Assembly (NCBI RefSeq): GCF_003172955.1
Contig: NZ_QGKR01000178.1
Location: 1 to 64,000 of the forward strand
Origin: Micromonospora acroterricola
Lineage (GTDB): Bacteria > Actinomycetota > Actinomycetes > Mycobacteriales > Micromonosporaceae
Reading direction: 5' to 3'
DNA: 64,000 nt
Shown here one piece after another: positions 42,108-52,141 of this stretch. Each line of letters starts with the position of its first letter. The stretch's first letter is position 1. The notes beneath the pieces are model-generated. The model was not told where the DNA came from. It did no database searches and was given only the letters and a program-made list of their open reading frames with translations. Position numbers and translations under genes: made by a program.

Positions 42108-42683
42108 ATGACCTCACGACTCAGTCGGCTCGCGGTCGCGTTGGTGGCGACGGCAGGTGCCACCCTCGCCGTCACGGTCGCCAACCCGGCGCCCGCGTCC
42201 GCGGCCATGACCATCTGCTACAACACCAGCCAGGCCGGCAGCTTCGCCGGCACCGCCAACCAGGCGGCCTCGATCTGGAACAACGCCACCGTCAACCTGA
42301 CGCTCTCCGCGAACTGCGGCTCCAACCTGCGGATCTACCAGATCACCGGCGGCGGCTCGTACGCCGTCCGGACCAGCCTCGGCAACGGCCGGGTCTACAT
42401 CGACACCCAGCAGGCCGCGCAGTACAGCCCGCTCCGGATCATGACCCACGAGATCGGGCACATCCTCGGCCTGCCGGACAACTACAACGGGAACTGCTCT
42501 CTGCTGATGTCCGGCGGCAGCGCCGGCACCAGTTGCACCAACCCGTACCCGAGCAGCGCCGAGGCGAGCCGGGTGAGCAACCTCTTCGCCGGCACCCGCA
42601 TCGCCACCGAGCGGAGCACGGACCGCGCCGGGTCCGAGATCTTCCGCGACAGCTGGCCGAGCACGCTCACTCCGGTGGGCTGA
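42108..42683 (+). CDS. Snapalysin-like secreted zinc metalloprotease (M7)
   Basis: A 191-residue secreted protease from ATG 42108 with GGAG upstream. Signal peptide about 1-32 (ANPAPASA). The mature part is small, with zinc-binding and catalytic signature MTHEIGHILGLPD (HExxHxxGxxD, aspartate-zincin type) followed by NYNGNCSLLMSGG, containing a Met-turn methionine. Cys residues (ICYN, ANCG, NGNC, TSCTN) probably form two disulfides. Snapalysins are among the smallest metalloendopeptidases. The gene is monocistronic with its own promoter and a bidirectional terminator downstream, and is probably unrelated to the biosynthetic operon. Confidence 0.92.
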   Translation: MTSRLSRLAVALVATAGATLAVTVANPAPASAAMTICYNTSQAGSFAGTANQAASIWNNATVNLTLSANCGSNLRIYQITGGGSYAVRTSLGNGRVYIDTQQAAQYSPLRIMTHEIGHILGLPDNYNGNCSLLMSGGSAGTSCTNPYPSSAEASRVSNLFAGTRIATERSTDRAGSEIFRDSWPSTLTPVG

Positions 42684-42698
42684 CCGACCGCGTACGTC

Positions 42699-42727
42699 GG
42701 AGGGGCCGGCTTCGTGCCGGCCCCTCC
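42699..42727. terminator. Bidirectional hairpin terminator
   Basis: GGAGGGGCCGGC (42699-42710) pairs perfectly with GCCGGCCCCTCC (42716-42727) across a 5-base loop, between the convergent snapalysin and HMG-CoA lyase genes. Confidence 0.82.
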
Positions 42728-42743
42728 CCGCGTTCCCGGGCGG

Positions 42744-43664
42744 TCAGCTCGGCATCGACGTCAGCCGGGTGCGGGGGCCCGCGCGGAGGACGCCGGACGG
42801 GAGCTTCTTGCCGAGCAGATGCTCGGCCAACTCGGCCGCCTCGATCAGAGCCGCCAGGTCGATGCCCGTGTCGATGCCCATGTCGTGCAGCATGTGCACG
42901 GCCTCCTCGGTGGCGAGGTTGCCGCTGGCGCCGGGGGCGTACGGGCAGCCGCCCAGCCCGCCGACGCTGGCGTCGAACTCGGTCACCCCCAGCTCCAGCG
43001 CGGTCAGCAGGTTGGCCAGCGCGGTGCCCCGGGTGTTGTGGAAGTGCAGCAGCACCGGCACGTGCGCGTTGCGGTCGCGTACCGCGGTCAGCAGCTCGCG
43101 GACCCGGCGTGGAGTGCCCATGCCGGTGGTGTCGCCGAACGCGACGCGGTCCGCGCCGTCGCGGACCACCCGGTCCACGATGCCGGCCACCCGTTCCGGG
43201 TCGACGTCCCCCTCGTACGGGCAGCCGAAGCTGGTCGCCACGATCACCTCGACCCGCGCGCTGGCGCCGTGCAGCAGGTCGATCAGCCCGGCGATGTCGT
43301 CCAGCGACTCGTCCGTGGAGCGGTTGACGTTGCGCCGGTTGTGCGTGTCGCTGGCCGAGACCACCACCTCGATCTCGGTGAACCCGGCGGCGAGGGCCCG
43401 CTGGGCGCCCCGCGTGTTCGGCACCAGGGCCGAGTAACGCACCCCGTCGGCCCGCGCCGCCCGCCGCCACACCTCGTCGGCGTCGGCCATCTGCGGAATC
43501 GCCTTCGGGTGCACGAACGACACCGCCTCGATCCGGCGTACGCCGGTGGCGGAGAGCGCGTCGAGCAGCCGCACCTTCGCGTCGGTGGGGATCGGGTCCT
43601 CGTTCTGGAGCCCGTCTCGCGGCCCGACCTCACGGATCGACACGGAATCTGGCAGGTCCGTCAT
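42744..43664 (-). CDS. hmgL: Hydroxymethylglutaryl-CoA lyase
   Basis: A 306-residue DRE-TIM metallolyase that cleaves HMG-CoA to acetoacetate and acetyl-CoA, the last step of leucine degradation. Family motifs: REVGPRDGLQNE near the N-terminus, HFHNTRGTALAN with metal-binding His residues, and GGLGGCPYAPGASGN, containing the catalytic Cys loop. ATG 43664. It is 145 bases downstream of the biotin carboxylase gene, separated by a large perfect inverted repeat. With accC, and with accD1/acdH 15 kb away, it completes the liu-type pathway except for the enoyl-CoA hydratase. Confidence 0.95.
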   Translation of the reverse strand: MTDLPDSVSIREVGPRDGLQNEDPIPTDAKVRLLDALSATGVRRIEAVSFVHPKAIPQMADADEVWRRAARADGVRYSALVPNTRGAQRALAAGFTEIEVVVSASDTHNRRNVNRSTDESLDDIAGLIDLLHGASARVEVIVATSFGCPYEGDVDPERVAGIVDRVVRDGADRVAFGDTTGMGTPRRVRELLTAVRDRNAHVPVLLHFHNTRGTALANLLTALELGVTEFDASVGGLGGCPYAPGASGNLATEEAVHMLHDMGIDTGIDLAALIEAAELAEHLLGKKLPSGVLRAGPRTRLTSMPS

Positions 43665-43735
43665 AAGGGGTCACCTCGCTGTGACGTCACGCTGTGCTGG
43701 GGTTCCCCCAGCATGCCACTCCCGGCACCAGCGAC

Positions 43736-43795
43736 GTTGATCAAGAGGTTCGCGTCAGCCTCAGCCGGAATCCTGACGCGAACCTCTTGATCAAC
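43736..43795. repeat. Perfect 23-bp inverted repeat
   Basis: Arms 43736-43758 (beginning GTTGATCAAGAGG) and 43773-43795 are exact reverse complements with a 14-base spacer. It lies between accC and hmgL, 14 bases from the accC stop. It may be a REP-type intergenic element or an mRNA hairpin protecting or attenuating the transcript; there is no T-run on the minus strand. Just upstream of hmgL are two more dyads (43681-43690 GTGACGTCAC and a stem at 43696-43714). Confidence 0.9.
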
Positions 43796-43808
43796 AGGTC
43801 GAGACGGG

Positions 43809-45146
<1,338 letters not shown>

Positions 45147-45218
45147 GTTTCCTCCCGGCGTCCGGATGGTGGGACGATAGTCAGGAAACCATGTCCGGTA
45201 CGCCAGTGACGAGTCGGC

Positions 45219-45818
45219 TCAGGCGAGCAGCGCGGCCAGGGTGGCGTCGCGCAGCAGTTCGGCGCGGCGTCGGCGGTCCACCTCGCCGCCGAGGAACGGC
45301 GTCGAGTTCATCAGGCCGAACGCGGCGTGCGCCAGCACCCGCGCCTCACCGTCGGGCATGCCCGGGTGCAGCGCGGTGAGCACGGTCACCCACTCCTCGA
45401 CGTAGAGCCGCTGCAGGCGACGGATCCGCCGCCGCGGCTCCTCCGGCAGGCGGTCCAGCTCGTGCAGGTGCAACGCGATCACCGCCGGGTTGGCCAGCGC
45501 GAACTCGACGTGAAAGTCGATCAGCGACTCCAGTACCCCGCGCGGGTCGTCCGGGTGCCCCGCGGCGCGCTCCCGCCCGCCCGCCAGCAGCCCGTCGCTC
45601 ACCGGGATCAGCGCTGCCGCCAGCATCGCCTCCTTGCCGGCGAAGTGGTGGTAGAGCGCCGGACCGGTCACCCCGGCGGCCGCGCCGATGTCGTCCATCG
45701 ACACCCCGTGGTAGCCCCGGGCGGCGAACAGACCGACCGCGATCTCCAGGATCTCGTCCTTGCGGGACCGGCGCCGGCCCGTAGCCGCCGCGCCCCGTGC
45801 CTGCTGCTCCACCGTCAC
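45219..45818 (-). CDS. TetR-family transcriptional regulator
   Basis: A 199-residue TetR regulator from GTG 45818 (GTG 45812 is possible). HTH at about 20-68: KDEILEIAVGLFAARGYHGVSMDDIGAAAGVTGPALYHHFAGKEAML. The C-terminal half is a ligand-binding helical domain. It lies 72 bases upstream of accC on the same strand, so it is probably the local repressor of the leucine-degradation genes; overlapping palindromes at 27168-27185 before accD1 are a candidate site. It resembles regulators annotated next to acyl-CoA dehydrogenase clusters in actinomycetes. Confidence 0.93.
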   Translation of the reverse strand: MTVEQQARGAAATGRRRSRKDEILEIAVGLFAARGYHGVSMDDIGAAAGVTGPALYHHFAGKEAMLAAALIPVSDGLLAGGRERAAGHPDDPRGVLESLIDFHVEFALANPAVIALHLHELDRLPEEPRRRIRRLQRLYVEEWVTVLTALHPGMPDGEARVLAHAAFGLMNSTPFLGGEVDRRRRAELLRDATLAALLA

Positions 45819-45882
45819 GGAGCAAGCGTAGACCGCCAGCCGCCCCCGGTGGAGCGGTGGTTACCGGTCGGTTGGACACACC

Positions 45883-45987
45883 TCAGCCGTCCGGGTCGAG
45901 GTCGTGCTCCGCCCGCAGCGCGGCAGCCTCCTCGGCGTGGTCCAGCAGGTCCAGCGCGCGGGCCAGCAGCCAGGCCGTCTGGCGCAC
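45883..45987 (-). pseudogene. Short coding-like remnant
   Basis: A 34-residue frame from GTG 45987 (RQTAWLLARALDLLDHAEEA...) with strong actinomycete-like composition and an acidic, helical character; coding-like sequence continues upstream in frame to a stop near 46030 without any start codon. This suggests the 3' remnant of a lost gene, or a very small gene with a start I cannot identify. Confidence 0.3.
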
Positions 45988-46070
45988 CGGCCGCGAGTCG
46001 GCCGGTCCCGATGCCGGCGCCCACCGTACCGATGATCACCGGCGGGCGCGTCCCCCTTTCGCCCCGCGGC

Positions 46071-46090
46071 TTGACCCTCGACCCGGTCGA
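46071..46090 (+). promoter_or_regulatory. Possible promoter/operator of the MFS gene
   Basis: TTGACC (46071-46076) as minus-35, with the palindrome TCGACCCGGTCGA (46078-46090) inside the spacer, 20 bases before ATG 46109. A dyad within the spacer resembles MerR/ArsR-type operators; no regulator gene of this type is adjacent. Confidence 0.35.
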
Positions 46091-46108
46091 ACCCGCACGG
46101 TCGTGGGC

Positions 46109-47350
46109 ATGACCTCCTCCGCTCTCGGGCCGGACTTCCGGTTGCTCTGGTCCGCCACGGTCTCCTCCCGGTTCGGAGACGCGCTGCGGACGCCGGCTCT
46201 GGCGCTGCTGGCCGCGACGTTGACCCGCGACCCCCGGATCATCGCGGCGGTCACCGTGGCCGGCCAGCTACCGCCGCTGCTCTTCGGGCTGCTCGGCGGC
46301 GTGTACGCGGACCGCTGGGACCGCCGGCGGACGATGGCCCTGGTCGACGGGGTACGTGCAGCCGTGGTGGCGGCGCTGGCCGTGGCGGTCGCCCTCGACC
46401 GGGCCGGCGTCCTGGCGCTGCTGGTGGCGGCGTTCCTCCTCGCCACGCTGGGCACCCTCTTCGACGCCGCCTCGTTCGCGCTGCTCCCCGCGTTGGTGCC
46501 GCCGGCCGCGCTGCCCCGGGCGAACGGCCGGCTCCAGGCGGGTACCGCGGTGGCTGGTGGTTTCCTCGGCGCGCCCGCCGCCGGCGTTCTCTTCGCCGTG
46601 GCCCCCGCCGTTCCGTTCGCCCTCGACGCCGTCACCTTCGCCGTGGCCGCCGTCCTCATCCTGTCCCTCACCCCGTCGCCCGCGCCGGACGTGGGGATGG
46701 TGGCGCGGCGCCGTCCGGTGTGGGGCGAGATCGTCGAGGGTGTGCGGTGGCTGCGTACCCACCGGACACTGTGGCGCGTCACCCTGCTCGCCGCGGCCAG
46801 CAACCTGGCGATCAGCGGGCTGCTGGCGGTGCTGGTGCTCTACGCCCTGGACGTGTTGCGGGTGCCGCCGGCCGGGTACGGGCTGTTCGCCGCGGGTGCG
46901 ATCCTCGGCGGCCTGGCCGGGGCGCTCGGTGCGGGTCGGCTCGCCGCCCGGCTCGGCACGGTGCCCGCCCTGCGCGCGGTGCTCGCCGCGCAGACCGTCG
47001 CGCTGACCGGGTTCGCGCTGGCCCGGCATCCGGTGGCGGGCGGGTTGGCGCTGGCCGTCTTCGCCGCCGGGACCGTGGTGTGGAACAGCCTGTGCGCGTC
47101 GTACGGGCAGCACCAGGTGCCGGCCGGGCTGCTCGGTCGGGTGGGTGCCGCCCAGCGGATGGTCGGGCTGCTCACCGCACCGGTCGGGGCGGCGCTCGCC
47201 GGGCTGGTCGCCGCCGCCTACGGCACGGTGCCGGTGGCGGGTGCGGCGGCCGGCACGTTCGCGCTGGTCACCTTCGCGGCGTGGCGTTCACTGCGGCCGA
47301 CCACGTCGGTGCCACCGACCGCACCGGTCAGCACGCCGATCCGGTCCTGA
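46109..47350 (+). CDS. MFS transporter
   Basis: A 413-residue permease from ATG 46109 with about 12 transmembrane segments. Motif A-like GGVYADRWDRRRTMALVDG between helices 2 and 3 and the second-half GRLAARLGTVPALRA indicate an enterobactin-exporter/macrolide-efflux-like (MFS_3) protein. Cytoplasmic basic loop at about 198-218. It is monocistronic, divergent from the TetR region. Substrate unknown. Confidence 0.9.
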   Translation: MTSSALGPDFRLLWSATVSSRFGDALRTPALALLAATLTRDPRIIAAVTVAGQLPPLLFGLLGGVYADRWDRRRTMALVDGVRAAVVAALAVAVALDRAGVLALLVAAFLLATLGTLFDAASFALLPALVPPAALPRANGRLQAGTAVAGGFLGAPAAGVLFAVAPAVPFALDAVTFAVAAVLILSLTPSPAPDVGMVARRRPVWGEIVEGVRWLRTHRTLWRVTLLAAASNLAISGLLAVLVLYALDVLRVPPAGYGLFAAGAILGGLAGALGAGRLAARLGTVPALRAVLAAQTVALTGFALARHPVAGGLALAVFAAGTVVWNSLCASYGQHQVPAGLLGRVGAAQRMVGLLTAPVGAALAGLVAAAYGTVPVAGAAAGTFALVTFAAWRSLRPTTSVPPTAPVSTPIRS

Positions 47351-47407
47351 CGCCGTCTGGCCCGACGTCCGTTCCTGGCGTGGATCACCAGCTGGCTGAG
47401 TACCGTC

Positions 47408-47436
47408 CCCCGCGCGGCCGTCGCGGGCGCGCGGGG
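47408..47436. terminator. Hairpin between convergent MFS and sulfurtransferase genes
   Basis: CCCCGCGCG (47408-47416) pairs with CGCGCGGGG (47428-47436) around an 11-base loop. Confidence 0.6.
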
Positions 47437-47448
47437 ACGTCGAACTCC

Positions 47449-48351
47449 TCAGGCGGCGAGGCCGCCGGGCTGGTCGCCCTTCACGACAGGTGCCCGGACC
47501 AGGTTGCCCCACTCGGTCCACGAGCCGTCGTAGTTGCGCACCTGCGGGTAGCCCAGCAGGTGCCGCAGCACGAACCAGGTGTGGCTGGACCGCTCACCGA
47601 TCCGGCAGTACGCGATCACGTCGTCGTCCGGGCTGAGCCCGAGCTGGTCGGCGTAGATCGCGCGGAGCTCGTCCGATGACTTGAACGTGCCGTCCTCGTT
47701 GGCGGCGGACTTCCACGGCTTGTTCACCGCGCCCGGGATGTGCCCGCCCCGCAGCGCGCCCTCCTGCGGGTAGTCCGGCATGTGCAGCATCTCGCCGGTG
47801 TACTCGCCCGGGGACCGGACGTCGACCAGCGGACGGCCCGAGGCGACGTGCGCCATCACCTGCTCGCGGAACGCCCGCAGCGGCGTGTCGTCGCGCAGCG
47901 GCACAGGGTAGTCGGCGCGCGGCCGGCTCGTCTTGTCGCGGGTGACCTCGCGCCCCTCGGCGATCCACTTCTGCCGGCCGCCGTCGAGCAGCCGCACGTC
48001 GGCGTGGCCGAAGAGCGAGAAGACCCAGAGGGCGTACGCCGCCCACCAGTTGAAGTTGTCGCCGTAGAAGACGACGGTGTCCCCTCGGCCGATGCCCTTG
48101 GCGGCGCACATCTCGGCGAAGCTCGTGGCGTCGAGATAGTCCCGGGTCACCTGGTCGTTCAACTCCAGGTGCCAGTCGACCTTGACTGCGCCCGGGATGT
48201 GGCCGGACTCGTAGAGCAGGACGTCCTCGTCGGACTCGACCACGACGAGGCCCTCGTCACCCAGGTGCTCGGCCAGCCAGTCGGTGGTGACCAGCCGCTG
48301 CGGGTCCGCGTACGACTGGAGGCGGGGATCAGGATCGTTCGGCACAGACAT
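47449..48351 (-). CDS. Thiosulfate/3-mercaptopyruvate sulfurtransferase (CysA/SseA type)
   Basis: A 300-residue tandem rhodanese from ATG 48351 (upstream in-frame sequence is not needed). The N-terminal inactive rhodanese domain is followed by the C-terminal active one with Cys249 in [12 protein letters not shown], the CRIGERS active loop typical of mycobacterial CysA2/CysA3 thiosulfate sulfurtransferases. It moves sulfane sulfur to cyanide or a biological acceptor. A SufE-family gene occurs 11 kb away but not adjacent. In actinomycetes such enzymes often pair with a small SseC protein, absent here. Confidence 0.93.
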   Translation of the reverse strand: MSVPNDPDPRLQSYADPQRLVTTDWLAEHLGDEGLVVVESDEDVLLYESGHIPGAVKVDWHLELNDQVTRDYLDATSFAEMCAAKGIGRGDTVVFYGDNFNWWAAYALWVFSLFGHADVRLLDGGRQKWIAEGREVTRDKTSRPRADYPVPLRDDTPLRAFREQVMAHVASGRPLVDVRSPGEYTGEMLHMPDYPQEGALRGGHIPGAVNKPWKSAANEDGTFKSSDELRAIYADQLGLSPDDDVIAYCRIGERSSHTWFVLRHLLGYPQVRNYDGSWTEWGNLVRAPVVKGDQPGGLAA

Positions 48352-48395
48352 GATCCCCAAGGTACGCCGGATCGCCGCCCCCGACCGCTGTAACG

Positions 48396-48436
48396 GGACC
48401 GGCCCACCAACCCGAGACGGGATGGTGGGCCGGTCC
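48396..48436 (-). terminator. Hairpin terminator
   Basis: GGACCGGCCCACCA (48396-48409) and TGGTGGGCCGGTCC (48423-48436) form a perfect 14-bp stem just after the Ig-like protein gene. Confidence 0.8.
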
Positions 48437-48472
48437 GTGTGACGGGCGACTCGCACCACGCCTTCGCTCGGA

Positions 48473-50584
48473 CTACGCCGCCGGGGCTTCGGCGACCAGG
48501 AAGGTGTACGTCCGCTCCTGGGACGCCGTACCGTCCGCGAACAGGCTGCGGACCGTCAGGGTGTGCGTGCCGCTCTGCTCCGGGGTCCAGGTGACGATGG
48601 CGCTGCCGTTGATGTCCGCACCGACCCCCTGCTCGGGGCCGTCGTCGAAGCGGTACCGGAACTCGGTCGTGTCGGGCACCTCCGAGCTGATCAAGAAGTC
48701 GCCGGCCTGACCGGGGCCACCCGCGGGGTAGCTGGGGTCGTAGAGCATTCCCTGGATGACCGGCAGCAGGTCACGCACGAAGAAGACGAAGCTCGCCGAC
48801 TCCGACTGGACGCCGTTCCGGTCGACGCTCCAGACGGTGAGCGAGGTGAAGCCCGCCTTCGTCGGCGTCCAGGTCACCGACGCGGTGCCGTCGGCCGCCG
48901 CGGCGACGGTGCTGGTCACCGTGCCGAAGCGGTAGCGGTAGCTGACCACGTCGGGCTGGCGCGGGGCGAACGTGAAGACCCCGGGCACGCCCTGGCCGCC
49001 GCTCGTGGCGCCCTGCTCGTAGACCGTCGCGGAGATCTTCGGCGCGGTGGTCAGTCGGAACGTGCGCACCGCGGTGGCGGTCACACCGTCGGCGGTGACA
49101 CTGGTCACCGAGAGCGTGCGGTTGCCGCCCCGGGTCGGGGTGACGGTCAGCGCGGCGGAGCCGTCTGCCGCCGCCTCGACCGTCTGCTCCGGGTCGCCGT
49201 CCAGCTGGAAGCGGTAGCGGATTACCCCGCCCATCCCCGGCTGGACGGAGAACGTGGCCGGCGCCCCGATCTCGGTCAGGCTGCCGGTGATGACCGGTGC
49301 GACGTCACTGGCCAGGAACTCGTACCGCGCCTCGGGCGACCGGTTCCCGGCCGCGTCCACGCTCCACACGGTGAGGCTGTTCGGCCCGGTCCCCGGGGTG
49401 AGCGTGACCGTGGCGGAGCCGCCGTTCCGGTCCGCCGCCACCGTCTGCTCCCCCGTGCTGTTGAGCTGGTAACGGAAGCTGACCACGTCGGTCGCCGACC
49501 CGGCGTCGAAGGTGAACTGGCCGGGCAGCGCCGGATGCCAGCCCTCGACCGGGAAGTCGGTGGAGGAGACGACCGGTGCGACCGACGGGCCCTGGAAGTC
49601 GGTGCGGAAGTAGCAGAGGCCGCTCCACTCGCCGGTGGCCCGGCTGTCCGCCGCCCGCACCTGCCAGGCGTACACGCGGTCGTGGGTGAGGGTGTCGCGG
49701 TAGAAGAGGCCACTCGCCCGCTCGCCGTCCCGGCCGTTCCCGGTCCGCTCCAGCCGAGCCGTCGGCTCGTCCACCGGCCAGAGCGCGAAGGTGGCGGTCA
49801 GCATGTCCGTGCCGCCGGTGTCGTTGCGGTCCCGGTCGTGCAGGACGGCCGAGAGCGCCAGGTCGTCGCTCCGCTGGAACTGGTACGGCTCGGCCGTCGT
49901 GCACGGCTTGCCGGAGGTCTGCAGCTCGGTCGGCACGCCAGGGGTGTAGTTGTAGTCGATGGAGATGCCGACCGCGCTGGCGTAGCGACGGCCCAGCGTC
50001 GGATCGGAGTCCACCCCCGCCGGCAGCCGAAGCGCGAGGGTCAGCGTCGAGGCGCCCTCGGCCAGCGCCTGCCGCAGCCCCTCGGCCGCGTTCCACTCCA
50101 CGTAGGGCGCGGGGCAGCCGGCGATGTCGGGCAACGTGGCCGTGGACAACTTCGCCCGGTCGGCCGGTGGCTTCTCCCAGCTCGACCTGTCGGTGTACGG
50201 CGCCGTGCGCCACAGCTCCACACCCGGACGCTTCGTGCAGTCGACGACGGAGGTCTCCTTGGCGGAGAAGGTCGCCGACTCGATCGCCGCTCCCCGGTAG
50301 CGGGAGATGTCGAAGGTGAAGTAGGCGCGGGCCGTGTGCGCGCGCCCCCGGTCGTCCGTCCAGGAGCCGACCGGCACGTCGCCGGCCGGGTCGATGGTGA
50401 TCTTCGTGGGCCGGTGCGAGTCCGTGTAGGCCCAGGAGGTGTTTCTCTCGTACCGCACGTCGTACGCCGAAGCCGGCGTGGCGGTGAGGGTGAGCATCCC
50501 GGCGGCGACCGTCATGGACAGCGCCGCGGACAGCAGGACTCGCCCCGATCTTCCGGATGTCGTCGTGCCAGGTATGAGGGCCAT
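48473..50584 (-). CDS. Secreted DNRLRE / Ig-like repeat protein
   Basis: A 703-residue exported protein. Signal peptide about 1-40 (LTATPASA). Residues about 60-210 resemble the DNRLRE domain found in large actinomycete surface proteins ([39 protein letters not shown]). A fibronectin-like region (about 210-325) follows, then about four repeats of roughly 95 residues, each ending in motifs like FRYQL...TVTLTPG...[18 protein letters not shown], of bacterial Ig-like type. There is no sortase signal or C-terminal anchor. It is likely an adhesive or wall-associated protein; enzymatic activity is not evident. Confidence 0.85.
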   Translation of the reverse strand: MALIPGTTTSGRSGRVLLSAALSMTVAAGMLTLTATPASAYDVRYERNTSWAYTDSHRPTKITIDPAGDVPVGSWTDDRGRAHTARAYFTFDISRYRGAAIESATFSAKETSVVDCTKRPGVELWRTAPYTDRSSWEKPPADRAKLSTATLPDIAGCPAPYVEWNAAEGLRQALAEGASTLTLALRLPAGVDSDPTLGRRYASAVGISIDYNYTPGVPTELQTSGKPCTTAEPYQFQRSDDLALSAVLHDRDRNDTGGTDMLTATFALWPVDEPTARLERTGNGRDGERASGLFYRDTLTHDRVYAWQVRAADSRATGEWSGLCYFRTDFQGPSVAPVVSSTDFPVEGWHPALPGQFTFDAGSATDVVSFRYQLNSTGEQTVAADRNGGSATVTLTPGTGPNSLTVWSVDAAGNRSPEARYEFLASDVAPVITGSLTEIGAPATFSVQPGMGGVIRYRFQLDGDPEQTVEAAADGSAALTVTPTRGGNRTLSVTSVTADGVTATAVRTFRLTTAPKISATVYEQGATSGGQGVPGVFTFAPRQPDVVSYRYRFGTVTSTVAAAADGTASVTWTPTKAGFTSLTVWSVDRNGVQSESASFVFFVRDLLPVIQGMLYDPSYPAGGPGQAGDFLISSEVPDTTEFRYRFDDGPEQGVGADINGSAIVTWTPEQSGTHTLTVRSLFADGTASQERTYTFLVAEAPAA

Positions 50585-50733
50585 CCCTCATCCACCTTTC
50601 CCCGATGTCCCCGCCTTCCGATCAACGGGGGCAGCGGATGTTATCCGGAGTGGCGGACATCGGGCGATCCCTATCCGGCGACCAGACTCCACAGAGGACG
50701 ATTGACGTCCCCGTCGCCGGCGGTCACGTGTGT

Positions 50734-51180
50734 TCAGGCGCGACGGTGGGCGATCCGACCGGCGACCACGGTCACCAGGCACGCGCCGTCGACGCCGTGG
50801 ACCGCCAGGTCGGCGCGCCCGCCGCGCAGCAGCGCCGGCGCCACGGCGGCGGGCAGCGCCAGCAGGTCGCTCTTGTCGACGGCGGCCCGCAGTGCCGGGT
50901 CGGCGAGGTGCTCCGCCCGCACCGCGGTCACCCCGCGCCGCAGCAGGGCGTACACCCGCTCGCGTGGGGTGGGTGCCACCGGAAGCGGGCCGTCGTGCAG
51001 CAGGCCCGGCCCGAGCGTGCCGGGCCAGCGGCGGACGCGGACCCCCGGGTACGCACCGCTCAGCTCGGCGAGCGGGCCGATGGCCTCGACGCGGTCGGCG
51101 CTCACCAGTACGGCGTGATCCGGCATCGGCTCACCGTCGGCGGTGAGCCGCAGCAGCGGTGCGGTGTGCAGGGTGCGCAC
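50734..51180 (-). CDS. Amidohydrolase-related small protein (imidazolonepropionase-like fragment)
   Basis: A 148-residue protein from GTG 51180, starting two bases after the SGNH hydrolase stop. The N-terminal part (HTAPLLRLTADGEPMPDHAVLVSADRVEAIGP) and C-terminal part (RADLAVHGVDGACLVTVVAGRIAHRR) match the two halves of the small beta-sandwich of amidohydrolases (as in imidazolonepropionase and guanine deaminase), but the metal-binding TIM barrel between them is reduced to about 75 residues, with no HxH motif. It is probably not a hydrolase by itself. The arrangement appears stable (co-transcribed, no frameshift). Confidence 0.7.
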   Translation of the reverse strand: MRTLHTAPLLRLTADGEPMPDHAVLVSADRVEAIGPLAELSGAYPGVRVRRWPGTLGPGLLHDGPLPVAPTPRERVYALLRRGVTAVRAEHLADPALRAAVDKSDLLALPAAVAPALLRGGRADLAVHGVDGACLVTVVAGRIAHRRA

Positions 51181-51182
51181 CC

Positions 51183-51950
51183 TCAGTCGACGATCGGCCC
51201 GAGCAACGGCCGCTTCGCCGTCACCGTGTCGCCGGACGACCGGCCGGTCAGCCGCCGCTTCACCCAGGGAGCGAGGTGCCGACCGGCCCAACGCAGGTCG
51301 GCGGCGCGGGCGGCCAGCCACGGCGAGGGTGCCGGGTGCGGCGGGACCATCAGCCACTCCTCGTCGCAACCAACCCCGAGGGCGTTCAACACCTGCCCGG
51401 CGACCCGGCGGTGGCCGGCCGGGGAGAGGTGCAACCGGTCGGTGCTCCAGAGCATCGGGTTGAGGAAGGTGTCGTCGGCGTACAGGTCGACCATGATGGC
51501 GCCGTGCCGCTCGGCGGTCTCACCGACCGCCTGGTTGAGCAGCTGCACCCGGGGGGCGACGAGGCGTTGGCCGGGCAGTCGGGCCATCACGTCGGCGAAC
51601 CGGAAGAGGAGCACGTCCGCGCCGCCCGAGCGCAGTTGCCGCACGACCTCGTCGAAGCGGGCGACCAGCGCGTCCGGGTCGAAGGTACGCCGCAACACGT
51701 CGTTGCCGCCGGCCGCGAAGCTGATCAGGTCGGGCTTCATGGCCACCGCGGCGGGCACCTGCTCGGCGACGACGCCGGGGAAGAGCCGGCCCCGGATCGC
51801 CAGGTTGGCGTAGCGGAAATCGGGGCCCGCCTCGGCGGCGAGCCGGGTCGCCACCAGATCCGCCCAGCCCCGGTACGTGCCGTCCGGGTACGCGTCGTCC
51901 ATACCCTCGGTGAAGCTGTCCCCGACCGCGACAAAACTGCGCCAGCGCAC
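51183..51950 (-). CDS. SGNH/GDSL hydrolase
   Basis: A 255-residue cytoplasmic SGNH hydrolase from GTG 51950 with GGGAGG upstream. Block I is VAVGDSFTEGMDD (catalytic Ser), block II ANLAIRGRLF, block III FAAGGNDVL (Asn) and block V LWSTDRLHLSPAGHRRVA (Asp/His), so the catalytic set is complete. The C-terminal extension (about 200-255) is basic and Pro/Trp-rich. Esterase or lipase activity on an unknown substrate. It precedes the amidohydrolase-like gene in a two-gene operon. Confidence 0.92.
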   Translation of the reverse strand: MRWRSFVAVGDSFTEGMDDAYPDGTYRGWADLVATRLAAEAGPDFRYANLAIRGRLFPGVVAEQVPAAVAMKPDLISFAAGGNDVLRRTFDPDALVARFDEVVRQLRSGGADVLLFRFADVMARLPGQRLVAPRVQLLNQAVGETAERHGAIMVDLYADDTFLNPMLWSTDRLHLSPAGHRRVAGQVLNALGVGCDEEWLMVPPHPAPSPWLAARAADLRWAGRHLAPWVKRRLTGRSSGDTVTAKRPLLGPIVD

Positions 51951-52080
51951 CCGCGCCTCCCTCACGCCACCCGTTGCCTGCGGCGACCAGTCTGTCACCG
52001 GCGGTGCGGCCCGGTCACCGGCCGGGGTGTGTGGGGCACACCACCCGTGCCGTCGGGTCCGAGTCGTCCGCGCACCAGAC

Positions 52081-52116
52081 GAGGGACCGGCCACCCCCGT
52101 GAGTGGTCGGTCCCTC
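52081..52116 (-). terminator. Hairpin terminator
   Basis: GAGGGACCGGCCAC (52081-52094) pairs with GTGGTCGGTCCCTC (52103-52116) with one mismatch; located 25 bases after the beta-propeller lipoprotein gene. Confidence 0.72.
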
Positions 52117-52141
52117 GTACCCGGGGCAGTGCGCTGGTGGC

